A model generated the notes under the pieces. The model searched no databases. It was not told the origin of the DNA and saw only the letters and a list, made by a program, of their open reading frames with translations. A stretch of DNA of 64,000 bases from Wurfbainia villosa (Eukaryota > Streptophyta > Magnoliopsida > Zingiberales > Zingiberaceae), in NCBI GenBank assembly GCA_025175895.1, contig CM046007.1:25439913-25503912 (forward strand), in the 5' to 3' direction. The translations under genes and the position numbers were made by a program. This document shows, piece after piece, positions 44,259 to 57,500 of this stretch; position 1 is the stretch's first letter, and the number at the start of each line of letters is the position of its first letter.

Positions 44259-46504
44259 GTGTGTGTAGGGATGTATACTGAAAAGGCTATCTTTTGTATG
44301 AACATCTTTATTTTGAAATAAGAATCACATGGCCATTGTTTGCATTTTTATGGTTATGCAATATGTTCTAATACATTACATTGTAGATAACATGGTGTGT
44401 GGTGTCACACGGGAGATCATGTTATCGGCTCCTTGTAAAGTATAAGTAAAGGCTCACAACCGAGATGACTTTGGACAAACCATCAGATTGGTTGTAGTGT
44501 GATTTGGTATTGGTTTTTCTTGACCATAGAATCACACTAGTGCACTTTGTGTGTATTGAGCAGGACCGACTTAGAGGTGATTCGATTTATTGCTGACTAC
44601 ATAATCGAATCGGACCTCAGATATTATTTAGTACATGCTGTTAATCCCGATATAATAACGGGCACATATACTTAGTATTCATCTCTTTAATTTACCAATG
44701 GGTGAGATTTATAGATTAAATCGATAGGCTCGGTAAGTTAGGAGATGATATTATTTATATGGTGTGTCGTTGATTATAGGAGGAAACTGTGTCCTATATA
44801 TTAGGATGATGATGTCCCCATCAGAAGCTCATAAGGTTCATCATGTAAACCCTGCAGGTGGACTTGGTCCGGCATGATGAAAAGGTTGAGTGGTACTACT
44901 CATGGAGTTAGATGTTGATTAATTAATGGTCATTAAATTAATTAATCGACGGACATTCGAGATCTTAAACACGGGGAGAAAATGTACAAATAATATATGG
45001 AGCCCATATTAACTTATGGGGGTTGGTGAGGTAGATCAATGATAATCCTTTAGTGGATTGGATTATCATTAATGGATCGGACTTTATGCGGGCTTGATCC
45101 ATGGGTGGCCAAGATCCAACTCCTCCTCATGGTCCCTATTGTAGCCTATTAACACCTCATGAAGCTTAGATCCAATGGATAGAAACAAAACCCTAGATCC
45201 AAAGGTAGAGATTAAATCTCTAAGATCCGACGGTTGAGATTAAATCTCTAGATCCGACGGTTGTGATTAAATCCCTAGAACCAATGGTGGAGATTGAACC
45301 AAGGCTTATCCCTAACTCTATAAAAGGATGGAATAGGGGTGGGCGGCAAGACACAATTAGAGGAAAGGGGGCTAGGGTTTTAGGCGGCAAGAGCAAGGGA
45401 GGCTTAAAGTTTTGGGTGGCCACAATTAAGGAAAGATGTTTCTCTTCTTCTTCCTTTTGTGGCCGACACCCTTCTTCCTTCTTCTCTACTTGGTTTGGTC
45501 AGCGCCCAACCTTCTCCCCTTCATCTATGGCTAATGATGGATGGCATTAGGGTTACTTCCCTTGGGCGTCAAGTATTCCTAGTTGGGGTAGGAATAGGAG
45601 TGGGCGGCTAGGGTTAGGGTTTGGGTGTTGGTGGTGGGCGGCAACAAGTTGAGGAAGCTTCTTCTTCTTCTTCCTAAGGTTGGTCGGCCACTATCCTTGT
45701 TCCCTCTACCTTGGCCGGAGCTAAACCTATTCTCTTTCCCTTCATCCTTGGTCGGAAATTAGGAGAACTTAGTTTAGGGTTTGGGCGTCAACAAGGAGAA
45801 GGATTGCTTTCCTTTCTCTTTTCCAAGTGTTGGTCGGCACCCATGCTCTTATGTTTTCTCCTTTGGCCGGTTTCCATACTCCATGTTCTCTTCCTTGGCC
45901 AGCGGCAACATCGAGTTTATTGACTAGGTAGTCGGTTCTAAATAGGAAGATGAGTTTTGTTTTATGATCTTCCTTTGTTCGGAGTGAACAAGGAAAGGAA
46001 TATTGGTGATCTAGGAGGCTTCAACTTTTGGTAGATCGTCGCCCACACGACGTCCGAAAGGAGGAAGGACATACAATAGAAGATCAAGAGGTATAACAAG
46101 AGGTATAATCTTGTTTAATTTGATTAGTGTTCTTTTGTATTATGTTTATAATTGTTTCTCAAATATATGCATGTTATATGAGGTTGTTTACTTTATATAT
46201 TCTGTTTTGTGGTTAAATATACTTGGATCTCGAACATAAACACAAAAACCGATGATCCGGACATTGTCTATTCCACGGCTACTCGTAGAATAGAGGATGG
46301 TCGCTTGAACAACGAGTTTGTTCAAGTGACCTCTCTAAGCGAATAGCACGACGATGACTTGGTTGTTTGGACAATCCCTTTTGTCTAGGATTAAATTTTT
46401 TTAATCAGGGGACATCGATGAGATTGCCATGAACAAACGACCGAGGTGAAGTGGGAAGAGAAGTTTCCCCATCACGGACTCGATAAGCAAAACCCTTCAG
46501 TGTG
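44259..46504 (+). mobile_element. S4: solo LTR (subfamily I) with TSD GTGTG
   Basis: The LTR is 44264-46499, TGTAGGGATG to AAAACCCTTCA, 2236 bp. GTGTG is at 44259-44263 and 46500-46504. It interrupts region E's leader at the CATATGTGTGT word, whose intact form is seen at about 10285 in B. A four-unit 27-bp array is at about 45190-45297 and TATAAAAG at 45319-45326. Confidence 0.87.
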
Positions 46505-46557
46505 TATGTGATTGTATGTGTGTAATTGTATATTTTTTGAATCCTCGGGGTTGACGA

Positions 46558-48743
46558 TGTTGGGTTTCTGGCACCGCGGCGAGTGTGTGTTCGAACATGT
46601 TTCGCAAACATATGCACAGCGGAAGAAATAAAAATAATAAATCTACATTTATTACAACACACACATCACATGCATGCATAATACAATATGTGTAGACATA
46701 ACCGTAAATTTAAATTTGCAATAAAAGGAAATTTAACTACGTATACCTTTCGTATCACGTGTAGCGGGAACGGCATCAACCGGAATGATCCTCGCTAGAA
46801 TCGTCTCTATCCATATCCGCGCTGAGTATCCTCGGGATGACTTCACTAAGTCACGAGCCTCATGTTGAAGACGATGTGATCGAGAGATGATCACGATCCG
46901 AATCCAAATTCGGATCAATAAACAAGTCCTCAAGACTCGCTTCTCCGGAGAGGTATTCGTCAACCGTTTGACGAATCCTTCGTCCTCCACCTCAGAGGAT
47001 TACCGGAGATCAAATCCCCGGCAAGTTAGGCGCTGTCGGAGCTCCAACCGTCGTCCAAACGACGCTCCGACGAGAGGGAAACAAGCTGTCCAGAAAACTA
47101 GACAGCTTTGGTGGAGGAATTAGAGCCGGCCAAAAAGGTAGGATGAAGCTCACCTTGATTCCAAACTCAAAGGAGATCACCGGAGAGTTGCCGGAGGGTC
47201 ACCGGCCGAAGCTTGGACGCCGGCAACAATTTGGACGGCGACAAAAGGAGCTGGGCGGCGGCAATGGGTGTTGGCGCCGAATAGATGAAGAGGAGGGAGA
47301 GGTGGGCGGACAAAACTTGGTTAGAGTTTTGGATTAGGGTTTAAGCCCTCTTTTATAGAGAACTAATTCTCTTAATGGTTATTGGATCATAACCATAAGG
47401 CCTGCTAACCCGCTCCATTAATATAAGTTAAAATAAACCGAACTATGATAGTTTATTTTAAGTTAAAACGAACCGAACCAACTTTTGGTTCATTTGTTTA
47501 AAATAAACCAAACCATTTTGTTTATTCTCCTCCATTGGATTAGAACCAAACCATTTTGGTTCATCGATTATGTCTTCATAAGACACGGCCCATCCACGCT
47601 TCCATTGCGACTGAAACGATTTCATGCTCGCTTCTTGTTTGGTCCAACCAAACCTAGTTTCTCTCGGTCTGAGAATCCCATTCTCAAGCTCGTTTTAAAT
47701 CCTTCGGATTACGCTCGTTGTGCGTGTGACCAAATAGGTTCTCGGTTTATGTTGGCCGTCTATAATTAACCATTAATTATAGAATGATCATGAGTGACAC
47801 CTAGTAGTACATCATGATCCCCAATTAACCGAAAAGATCAACGGTTGATCCAGAACTATTTCTGAAACCCTTCAGCAGCTCGAATGAATCGTGCCCCATT
47901 CCCTTCACTCATCTTATTCCCACTTGGTCCAGGACATGGTCTATAGTGTCATCCCCCACTAGGCTGACTACGTCACACCTAGCCCAAGTATCATTTCCTC
48001 GTCCTACGGATTCTAGTTACTGCACATGTATCGAAGAGTACCTTACTATAAAGATGTAATGCTTTGGCCAAAGACTTTAGTAACAATCCGACGAGAGGCC
48101 ATGGGTATACATCTCCTCGCAAGGAGTGGTGAATCCTTTATAGGCTATTCAAACACCTTCGATCACTTCGACTTATACCCAATCATCCGGGTCCACATCT
48201 CCTTAGAGATGCTTGCTTAAGATGTCAAAGCATAAGTCTCCATGATCAAGATGACTTGAATACAAGTCAAAGGAACATCGCACTTAAGCTACAGTAAGAA
48301 CTTCATTGACATATCTATATATGCAGAGAACCATATGAAGTCTTACGGCTGGTCACTCCAATGAACTAGTTACCATAACTAGCATCCACGATCAACTCCG
48401 GACATCACAATGTCTCCATCTAGTGAGAATCAGTAGCTTGGATACACCAAGGAGTATACCTCGTGCTAGTCTCGACAGAATTGATGGTGTCCAAATCCAT
48501 CAATTCATTGACTAGGGATAATTCTGATACATCACAATTACACATGTAGAGATACTCACTAATTGTCATCCAATCACAAATTCTCTCATGTTGTGAGTCG
48601 TATCGCAGACATTCAGTAAATGAGTTTAAGATCCAATCAAATACATGAAACCATGTATACTCAAATAGTGAATCTTTATTTATCATATAAATGGTTCATA
48701 CATAAGACGATTGCCTTAGGACATCTCTCATATATTACTAACA
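46558..48743 (-). repeat. 3' LTR of element F
   Basis: 2186 bp, plus-strand TGTTGGGTTTCTGGC to ATTACTAACA. The TATA box on the minus strand is TATAAAAG, 47350-47357. It differs from the 5' LTR mainly at about 47150-47330, where it has a longer CCGG-rich stretch. Confidence 0.88.
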
Positions 48744-51700
48744 GACTCCCACTTGGCCTAATGCCAATCGCTACGGTATCCAATACCATAATCTGTAACA
48801 TGACTCTCAAACTTACTTTGAGGTAATGCCTTAGTCAAAGGATCCGCTAAGTTCCTTTAAGTGGGAATTTTCTCGATTTGTATTTCGTTCCTACTGATGA
48901 TCTCTCTGATAAGATGATAGCGGCAAAGCACATGTTTGGACCGTTGATGAGACCTTGGCTCTTTCGCCTGTGCAATTGCTCCATTGTTGTCGCAGTAGAC
49001 CGATATTGCTTCAACAATGGCGGGAATCACACCAAGTTCATAAATGAACTTCTTGATCCAAACCGCTTCCTTTGCTGCTTCCGAAGCTGCAATGTATTCT
49101 ACCTCAGTGGTAGAATCCGCTACAGTGTCTTGTTTGGAACTTTTCCAACTCACTGCGCCCCTATTCAAGGTGAACACGTATCCAAACTGAGACCTGGAAT
49201 CATCCTTGTCTGTCTGGAAGCTGGCATCTGTATACCCATGTATCACCATGTCCCCTTCTCCATATATTAGGAACACATCCTTAGATCTTCTTAAGTAGTT
49301 AAGGATCGTCTTAACAGCCACCCAATGATCCATTCCTGGATCAGACTGGTATCTGCTTGTGACACTCAGAGCATACAATACATCGGGCCTCGTACATAAC
49401 ATAGCATACATGATAGATCCTATTGCGGATGCATAGGGAATCTTACTCATGCAAATCCTCTCGTCTTCTGTACGCAGACACATAGACTTCAAAAGGTGTA
49501 CCCCATGCCTGATGGGTAGGAAACCTTTCTTGGATTCCGACATGCTAAACCTCTTTAGCACTCGGTCTATATATGTAGACTGCGAAAGACCAAGCAACCG
49601 TTTCGATCCATCTCTATAGATCTTAATCCTGAGGATGTAGGTTGCTTCTCCCAGGTCTTTCATGGAGAATGTCTTGGATAACCAAACCTTAACTGACTGT
49701 AAGATTGAAACATTGTTTCCTATAAGTAATATGTCATCGACATACAATACTAGGAACACGACTGCACTCCCACTAACCTTCTTGTACACACAAGGTTCAT
49801 CTGGATTTTGTGAGAAATCAAACTTTTTGATCGTCTCATCAAAACGGATATTCCAGCTCCTGGATGTTTGCTTCAATCCATATATGGACCGTCGCAATTT
49901 GCATACCTTTGTTTTATCAATCGATGTGAAACCCTCAGGCTGTATCATATACACGTCCTCGAGCAAGTTTCCATTAAGGAAAGTTGTTTTCACATCCATC
50001 TGTCATATCTCATAATCATAATGAGCCGCTATGGCCAGGAGCATCCAAATGGATTTAAGCATAGCTACAGGCGAATAGGTTTCGTCATAATCAACACCTT
50101 ATTTTTGACGATATCCTTTCGCCACTAATCTAGCTTTATAGGTAATCACATTACCATCCATGTCGGTTTTCTTCTTGAAAACCCACTTGCACCCTATAGG
50201 CTTTATGCCTTCAGGTGGGTCAACCAAGTTCCAAACTTGGTTTTCATACATGGAATCCATTTCCGACTTCATGGCACCAAGCCACTTATCCCTTTATGAA
50301 CTTGTCAGCACTTCTTCATAACTGGTAGGCTCCTCATCATCAATGAGTAACACGTCATTCGATTCACTTACGAGAAATCCATATCTCTCAGGAATATTGC
50401 ATGTTCTACCAGATCTACGAAGATGTGGTGTTACAATAGGTCTAGCCGATTGCTCATCACTATGAGTTGTCGGCTGTTGTGCTTCACCAGGTATCTCATC
50501 AATGTCTATTTGAGTCTCTTGAGCCTCCTCAAGCTCGACAACACTCCCACTATTTTCTTGCAAGAGAAACTCTTTCTCTAGAAACACAGCATGCCTTGAA
50601 ACAAACACCTTTCGTTCCACAGGATGATAGAATTGGTAACCCCTTATTTCCTTAGGGTATCCAATAAATAGTCATTTATCAGACTTAGCATCCAATTTGT
50701 CTGATACTGTCCGCTTCACATAAGCAGGATAACCCCATATCTTCAAGTAAGATACATGAGGTTTCTTACTATTCCATATCTCATATGGAGTAGTAGAGAC
50801 TACCTTTGTTGGCATTCTGTTTAACAAGTAAACAGCTATCTGAAGTGCATAGCCCCAAAAGGACTTGGGAAGATTCGCATGATTCATCATAGACCTGACC
50901 ATGTCCAACAAGGTCAGGTTACGCCTCTCAGATACACCATTATGCTGTGGTGTATATGGCGGAGTCCATTGAGACAATATGCCATTGTCTCTTAGATAAT
51001 CAAGAAACTGTTGACTTAAGTATTCACCACCTCGATCTGATCGAAGTATTTTAATACTCTTGTCATGTTGTTTCTCTACTTCATTTCTGAATTCTTTGAA
51101 CCTTTCAAAGGCTTCAGACTTGTGTTTCATCAAAAACACATACCCAAACCGTGAGTGATCATCGGTGAAGGTAATGAAGTAGTTATAGCCTCTTAAAGCT
51201 TGAGTTGACATAGGTCCACATACATCAGTATGTATTAGACCTAGTAACTCTCCCACTCGTTCACCTTTTCCAGTAAAAGGTAACTTAGTCATCTTGCCTT
51301 TTAAGCATGATTCGCATGTATCGTATGAATCCAATTCAAACGATTCAAGAATTCCACATCTGTGTAATTCGGACATGCGTTTCTTGCTTACATGGCCAAG
51401 ACGACAATGCCACATGTAGGAGTCTAATTGATTATCTTTTTGAGCACGCTTTTTGCTCGCTTTGATATTGAAAATGTCACTGGATACGTCCAACGTATAA
51501 ATACCATTGCTCAAAGTTCCAGTTCCATAAAGTACGCCATTCAAAGTTATATAACAACAATTGTTACTAAACGTCAAATGGAAACCATTTCTATTTAAGC
51601 AGGAAATAGAAACAATGTTCTTTATTAGAGAAGGAACACAATAATAATTATCCAGTTCCAAGACTAGTCCACTAGGGAGCTTCAGCAAATAAGTTTCGAT

Positions 51701-52689
51701 GGCGACCGCAGCAACCTTTGCTTCATTGCCAACTCGCAAATTTGACTCCCCTCTGACGAGTCTTCTTCTATTCCTTAGCCCCTGTATGTCATTATATATA
51801 TGTGAGCCACACCCAGTATCCAATACCCAAGTGTCTAAGGAAATAGAATGACAATCAATAACGAAGATACCTGAAGAGGATGGGGCATCAGATGCCTTCT
51901 TCTTCTTCATGGACTCAAGATAAATCTTGCAGTTTCTTCGCCAGTGGCCTTCCTTGCCACAATGATGGCAAGTGCCCTTTTGTGCTTGTTCTGCCTTCTT
52001 TGCCTTTTTGTTCCTCCCTTTCTTCTATTCTTTTGCCTTCCTCTTAAAACCTTTCTTTGAGGAATCAACTAACAGAACCTCCTTCTCCTCATGCTTCACA
52101 GAAGGCTCCACAATCTTCAGCATATTGAGGAGCTCAGGAATAGTGGATTCCAATTTGTTCATCCGATAGTTCATCACGAATTGTGAGAAACTCTTAGGCA
52201 AACAATGCAAAATTAAGTCAATACTTAATTCGTGATCCATCACAAACCCGAGGGTAGCTAGCCGCTCAATGTACCCATTCATCTTAAGCACAAATTGCAC
52301 TACAGACGAACCTTCTTGCATCTTCGTGGTGAAGAGGAGCCTGGAGACTTCGAACCTTTCGGATCTCGCTTGCTCATCAAACACTCATGAAGATGGAAGA
52401 CCATAGTATTAGCATCCATATGATCATGCTGCTTTTGCAGCTCAGGTACCATCGCCGCTAGCATGATACAACTCGCCAGCTCAGAATCTGCCACATGCTT
52501 CTGATAGACCAACATTTGGTCTGGAGTTGCATCGTCCTTAGGACGGTTGGGAAGAGGCTCTTCAAGGACATATGCTACCCTTTTTGCCTTGAGAACAATT
52601 CTCAGGTTTCTACACCAATCCAGAAAGTTAGGCCCAATCAGTTTGTTTGAATCCAAAATAGTGCGCAAATTCAAAGACGACATGATCAA
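48744..52689 (-). pseudogene. gag-pol: copia gag-pol of element F (near-complete, several stops)
   Basis: Gag starts at 52689 or the adjacent Met (SSLNLRTILD, then LDWCRNLRIVL). A frameshift near 52384 leads into the capsid core, then a stop at 52025. The CCHC knuckle CHHCGKEGHWRRNC is at about 51975-51930. The protease motif reads LDTGCGSHI. The integrase is well kept: HCRLGH/CESC, HTDVCGP, SDRGGE and NGVSERR, so all three catalytic acids are present (frame 51910-50672). Stops follow after the AKSDK segment, before RDKWLGA, at RQK-stop-GVDYDE and at YEI-stop-QMDVK. RT (from 49999) has YVDD. RNase H has YTDASF, EVEYIAASEA and YCDNNGA, with a stop before NLADPLTKAL. The natural end is at about 48758. 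Confidence 0.87.
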
Positions 52690-53957
52690 TCGATTGACCT
52701 AGAAATACAAAATGAGCAAATATGAGAAAATGATTTTAAAATGCATCAATATACATTTATAAATACCATTCATTTTTCGAATTTCAAAAACCCCAAAATC
52801 ACTTCGGGAGATCGTAGGTCCATCTCCGAATGGGCTGATATCCATCATAGATATGAACAACCTTGATGAGAGTCCAACAAGCCATTCATAACTACGATGG
52901 TAGGTATCAACTATAGCGATTGCATATCACGTATATGCAACTATCACAATGTGCTATCAACTAATTGAATGTACACACATACATCGGGTTGTTAACACAT
53001 TAACAAGTATGCATCATATGCATAGCACCCAACTTCACCTCCCTTTACATCGACCTTGGAGAGAGTCCAACAAGCCGATGCTCCAGGTTAAAGACGACCC
53101 ATTAATCAAGAAATAGTTTAAATATGGTTAGAGCGCATTCAACCAATTAGCTCGGCTTGGAGAGAGTCCAACAACCAAAGCTAATGATTTACCTCTGACT
53201 CTTACCATATTAGTATTAAACTTTTCTATGGTTTGAACATGTTCGGGTTCGAGCCGGGCTTGGAGAGAGTCCAACAACCCGAACAAGAAACGGAACTCTG
53301 GTTCTAACCATATTAATGGAAGGTGTAGGCTTTAATATTGAGTTAGGGTTTTTATGTCTCATCCTCTTTGCATGCAAATAACTATTATCAACATGGTATG
53401 GCATACATGGCATACATCTACATGTCACGACATGCATGGCATAATGATATGCATCTAATGCAATTACATGGCATACAATTATGTTATGTACAATATTTCC
53501 ATATATGTCAAATCTATTTATGGAAATAAAATATGTTTAAGATTTGATTCTCCAAATCAAATCATGATTAAATTAGGAAACAAATTTCCAAATCTAATCA
53601 CATATTTTATTTGTGGAAATAGTTGATTAAGGAAAGTCAATTTAGGAAACCAATTTCCTAAATCATCAAAACTACTTATGGAAATAAAATATTTTAAGAT
53701 TTGATTTCCCAAATAAAATCATGATTAAATTAAGAAACAAATTTCCAAATCTAATCAAATATTTTATTTATGGAAAATATCAATTTCCATAAATACTTCC
53801 AACTTTCCAAAAGTGGAAGATTTCCATAAATACTTCTAGACATTCCAAAATTAAAAATTTCCATAAAAACTTCTAACTTTCCAAAAGTAGAAAATTTCCA
53901 GAAATATCATTATGACTATCGCAAAACAATTTTACGATTATGTCGAAACACAACCTG
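52690..53957 (-). other. Untranslated leader of element F with two repeat blocks
   Basis: No domain-bearing frame. At 52850-53280 the word GGAGAGAGTCCAACAA recurs about every 100 bp (about 52867 in a variant form, 53056, 53158, 53261). At 53513-53800 an AT-rich unit of about 158 bp with TGGAAATAAAATAT (53521 and 53679) occurs twice, with further ATTTCCATAAAT echoes. Confidence 0.7.
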
Positions 53958-53970
53958 GGCTCTGATTCCA
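53958..53970 (-). promoter_or_regulatory. Primer-binding site of element F
   Basis: Minus-strand TGGAATCAGAGCC, one base different from the usual TGGTATCAGAGCC, two bases from the 5' LTR. Confidence 0.85.
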
Positions 53971-53972
53971 CT

Positions 53973-56132
53973 TGTTGGGTTTCCGGCACCGCGGCGAGTG
54001 TGTGTTCGAACATGTTTCGCAATATGTGCATAGAGAAAGAAATAAAAATAATAAATCTACATTTATTACAACACACACATCACACGCATGCATAGTACAA
54101 CATGTGTAGACATAACCGTAAATTTAAATTTACAATAAAAAGAAATTTAACTACGTATACCTTTCGTATCACGTGTAGCGGGAACGGCATCAACCGGAAC
54201 GATCCTCGCTAGAATCGTCTCTATCTGTATCCATGCCGAGTATCCTCGGGATGACTTCGCTAAGTCACGAGCCTCGTCTTCGTACGGGTTACTAGCCTCG
54301 TGTTGAAGACGATGTGATCGAAAGATGATCACGATCCGAATCCAAATTCGGATCCAAAAATAAGTCCTCAAGACTCGCTTCTCCGGAGAGGTATTCGTCA
54401 ACCGTTTGACGAATCCTTCATCCTCAACCTCAGAGGATTACCAGAGATCAAATCCCCGGCAAGTTAGGCACTTTCGGAGCTCCAACCGTCGTCCAAACGA
54501 TGCTCCGACAAGAGGGAAACAAGCTGTCCAGAAAACTGGACAGCTTTGGTGGAGGAATTAGAGCCAGCCAAAAAGGTAGGATGAAGCTCACCTTGATGCC
54601 AAACCCAAAGGGGAAGTTTGGACGGTGGTTGAGGAGGTATGGCCAAGGTGGCAAGTGTTGGCGCCACTCAGGAGAGAGGTGGGCGCAACTCTAGGTTAGG
54701 TTTTTGGATTAGGCTTAACAAACCCTTAAGCCCTCTTTTATAGAGAACTAATTCTCTTAATGGTTATTGGATCATAACCATAAGGTCCGCTAACCCGCTC
54801 CATTAATATAAGTTAAAATAAACCAAACCATGATGGTTAATTTTAAGTTAAAACGAACCGAACCAACTTTTGGTTCATTCGTTTAAAATAAACCAAACCC
54901 ATTGGTTTATTCTCCTCCATTGGATTAGAACCAAACCATTTTGGTTCATCCATTATTTCTTCATAAGACACGGCTCATCCACGCTTCCATTGTGACTGAA
55001 ATGATTTCATGGTCGCTTCTTGTTTGGTCCAACCAAACCTAGTTTCTCTCGGTCTGAGAATCCCATTCTCAAGCTCGTTTTAAATCCTTCGGATTACGCT
55101 CTTTGTGCGTGTGACCAAATAGGTTCTCGGTTTATGTTGGTCGTCTATAATTAACCATTAATTATAGAAAGATGATGAGTGGCACCTAGTAGTACATCAT
55201 GATCCCCAATTAACCGAAAAGATCAACGGTTGATCCAGAACTATTTCTGAAACCCTTCAGCAGCTCGAATGAATCGTGCCCCATTCCCTTCACTCATCTT
55301 ATACCCACTTGGTTCAGGACATGGTCTATAGTGTCAGTCCCCACTAGGATGACTACGTCACACCTAGCCCAAGTATCATTTCCTCGTCCTACGGATTCTA
55401 GTTACTGCACATGTATCGAAGAGTACCTTACTCTAAACATGTAATGCTTTGGCCAAAGACTTTAGTAACAATCCGAATAGAGGCCATGGGTATACATCTC
55501 CTCGCAAGGAGTGGTGAATCCTTTATAGGCTATTCAAACACCTTCGATCACTTCGACTTATACCCAATCATCCCGGGTCCACATCTCCTTAGAGATGCTT
55601 GCTTAAGATGTCAAAGTATAAGTCTCCATGATCAAGATGACTTAAATACCGCAAGTCAAAGGAACATCACACTTAAGCTACAGTAAGAACTTCATTGACA
55701 TATCTATATATGCAGAGAACCATATGAAGTCTTACGGCTGGTCACTCCAATGAACTAGTTACCATAACTAGCATCCACGATTAACTCTGGACATCACAAT
55801 GTCTCCAGCCAGTGTGAATCAGCTGCTTGTATACACCAAGGAGTATACCTCGTGCTAGTCTCGACAAAATTGATGGTGTCCAAATCCATCAATTCATCGA
55901 CTAGGGATAATTCGGATACATCACAATTACACATGTAGAGATACTCACTAGTTGTGATCCAATCACAAATTCTCTCATGCTGTGAGTCGTATCGCGGACA
56001 TTCAGTAAATGAGTTTAAGATCCAATCAAATACATGAAACCATGTATACTCAAATAGTGAATCTTCATTTATCATATAAATGGTTCATACATAAGGCGAT
56101 TGCCTTAGGTCATCTCTCATATATTACTAACA
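53973..56132 (-). repeat. 5' LTR of element F
   Basis: 2160 bp, plus-strand TGTTGGGTTTCCGGC to ATTACTAACA. The minus-strand TATA box is at 54735-54742. It matches the 3' LTR over nearly its whole length except for the segment around 54590-54700. Confidence 0.88.
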
Positions 56133-56137
56133 GACGA

Positions 56138-56981
56138 GGCTAGTATTTAATTTTTGAAAATAAGTATGATATTGTTTAGCCACTCTTTTATTTTAGTTTA
56201 CTTTCGATCTAGATTTCATGTACACTCCTTCGTGGAGTATAGGATCGATGGATGTAAATTAAAATAGTTTTATTCTCGGCTTGGATCTCCGGATGGCTAG
56301 TACATGGCGTAGGGAGGAGCGGACGAGATGGCAATATGACGGGAGGCATTTTAGAGACAAAAGGCAAAATAGTTGGAAAATATTCTTTTTCATATTTATT
56401 TCTTATTGTTTGATATGCATGTCGTAGGCTAGAAAATTCCTCAATTTTAAATTACTAAGTGAGAGAGGGATATTTTTATAAATTCCCACAGCCTCCATTA
56501 TGATTTGACATGTGATGCAAACAAACTTGTGCGTCGGCTCTGAGTGCCTTCCTCCCCATCGGATGAGTTTGTTTGTGGATCACAGGGTCGAATATGGTTA
56601 AAGGAAATTATTAAGATGCGTGTGTACTTCCCCATCGGAAGGCACATAACCCGAGATAATTGCCTTGGTACCGAGTAATGGTGAACACTTAGATACAAAT
56701 ATAAGTATTCTCCCCATCGGAGTCACTGCTTTTATATATAGGGCCGAAGAGGGACCAACTATTAATTTTATTTCTCAAAAAGTTAGGTTGACAAGATAAT
56801 AAAATTAATGGGTGAAACCTCCTTTTACAAATGTAGAATTCGTATACGTCCACACTATCGTGACATACGATATTCTCGGTGTTTTGAGGTGTTGGTTGAT
56901 TTTGAAATTTTATTGTTTGAGGAATCAATAAACTTTTGAAATCTAAAGTTTTGATCTATTTTATTCTTAGGTTTTTTAAAA
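56138..56981 (+). other. Leader of region E, third part
   Basis: Resumes after element F at GGCTAGTATTTAATTTTTG. Untranslated and similar to 7823-8228 plus 37177-37528 of element A. Confidence 0.75.
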
Positions 56982-57500
56982 ATGACTTTCAACTCACTTG
57001 CTGTGATACTAAAGGAAAATAAATTTACTGTACCCAATTATGTTGATTGGAAAAGGAATCTTGATATTGTCTTAACTGCTGAGGAGTACAAGTATGTACT
57101 CTTCGAAGAGTGTCCTCCTAAGCCTGTGAATGAGCTGAAAGACCTTGGAGCTGAGATCGATGGGGAAACCCAGGTTGATATCATTATCCAGTATCTACCT
57201 AGGAGTTTTAAGCAGTTTCACCTGAATTACAACATGAACAAGAGGTTGTATTCATTGGCAGAGCTTCTGATAGAACTTCAGGTTGCAGAAGGGCATGCTC
57301 AGGCTCAGGCCATGGTTACTCAAAAGGTTTCTACTTCTAAGCCGAAAGGCAAGAAGAAGAAGAAACAAGCTGGGGCATAGGTGGTGGGAGGATCTCAGGG
57401 ACGAGTGAAGAAGCCGAAAGGCAAGTGCTTCACTTGCAAGCAGGCTGGACATTCGAAGAAGGACTATCCCAACCGAAATCCTAGAATCAGAACAAAGGTA
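56982..57500 (+). pseudogene. gag: copia gag of region E (in-frame deletion, stop)
   Basis: ATG at 56982 (MTFN start). The frame runs to TAG at 57378-57380. The 92-codon capsid-core deletion seen in element A is present at the identical junction (PPKPV to NELKD). The stop after the Lys-rich linker (QAGA-stop) is also the same as in A. The knuckle reads CFTCKQAGHSKKDY, with its last Cys changed to Tyr. Confidence 0.85.

Larger units (their letters stand above)
46553..56137 (-). mobile_element. F: full-length copia element of a second family (minus), TSD GACGA
   Basis: Element proper 46558-56132 (9575 bp), GACGA at 46553-46557 and 56133-56137, inside region E's leader word GGGGTTGACGAGGCTAG. 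In its own orientation: 5' LTR (56132-53973), primer-binding site, 1.2 kb leader, gag, protease, integrase, RT, RNase H, polypurine tract (about 48744-48758), 3' LTR (48743-46558). It is the most complete pol in the window, broken mainly by point stops. The exact copia lineage is not assigned. Confidence 0.9.

Noticed and set aside
47485..47769. 94-codon frame in the F LTR with TTGGTTCATTT-type repeats
   Set aside because: The matching position of the other LTR is not equally open, and the content is LTR leader or U3 sequence.
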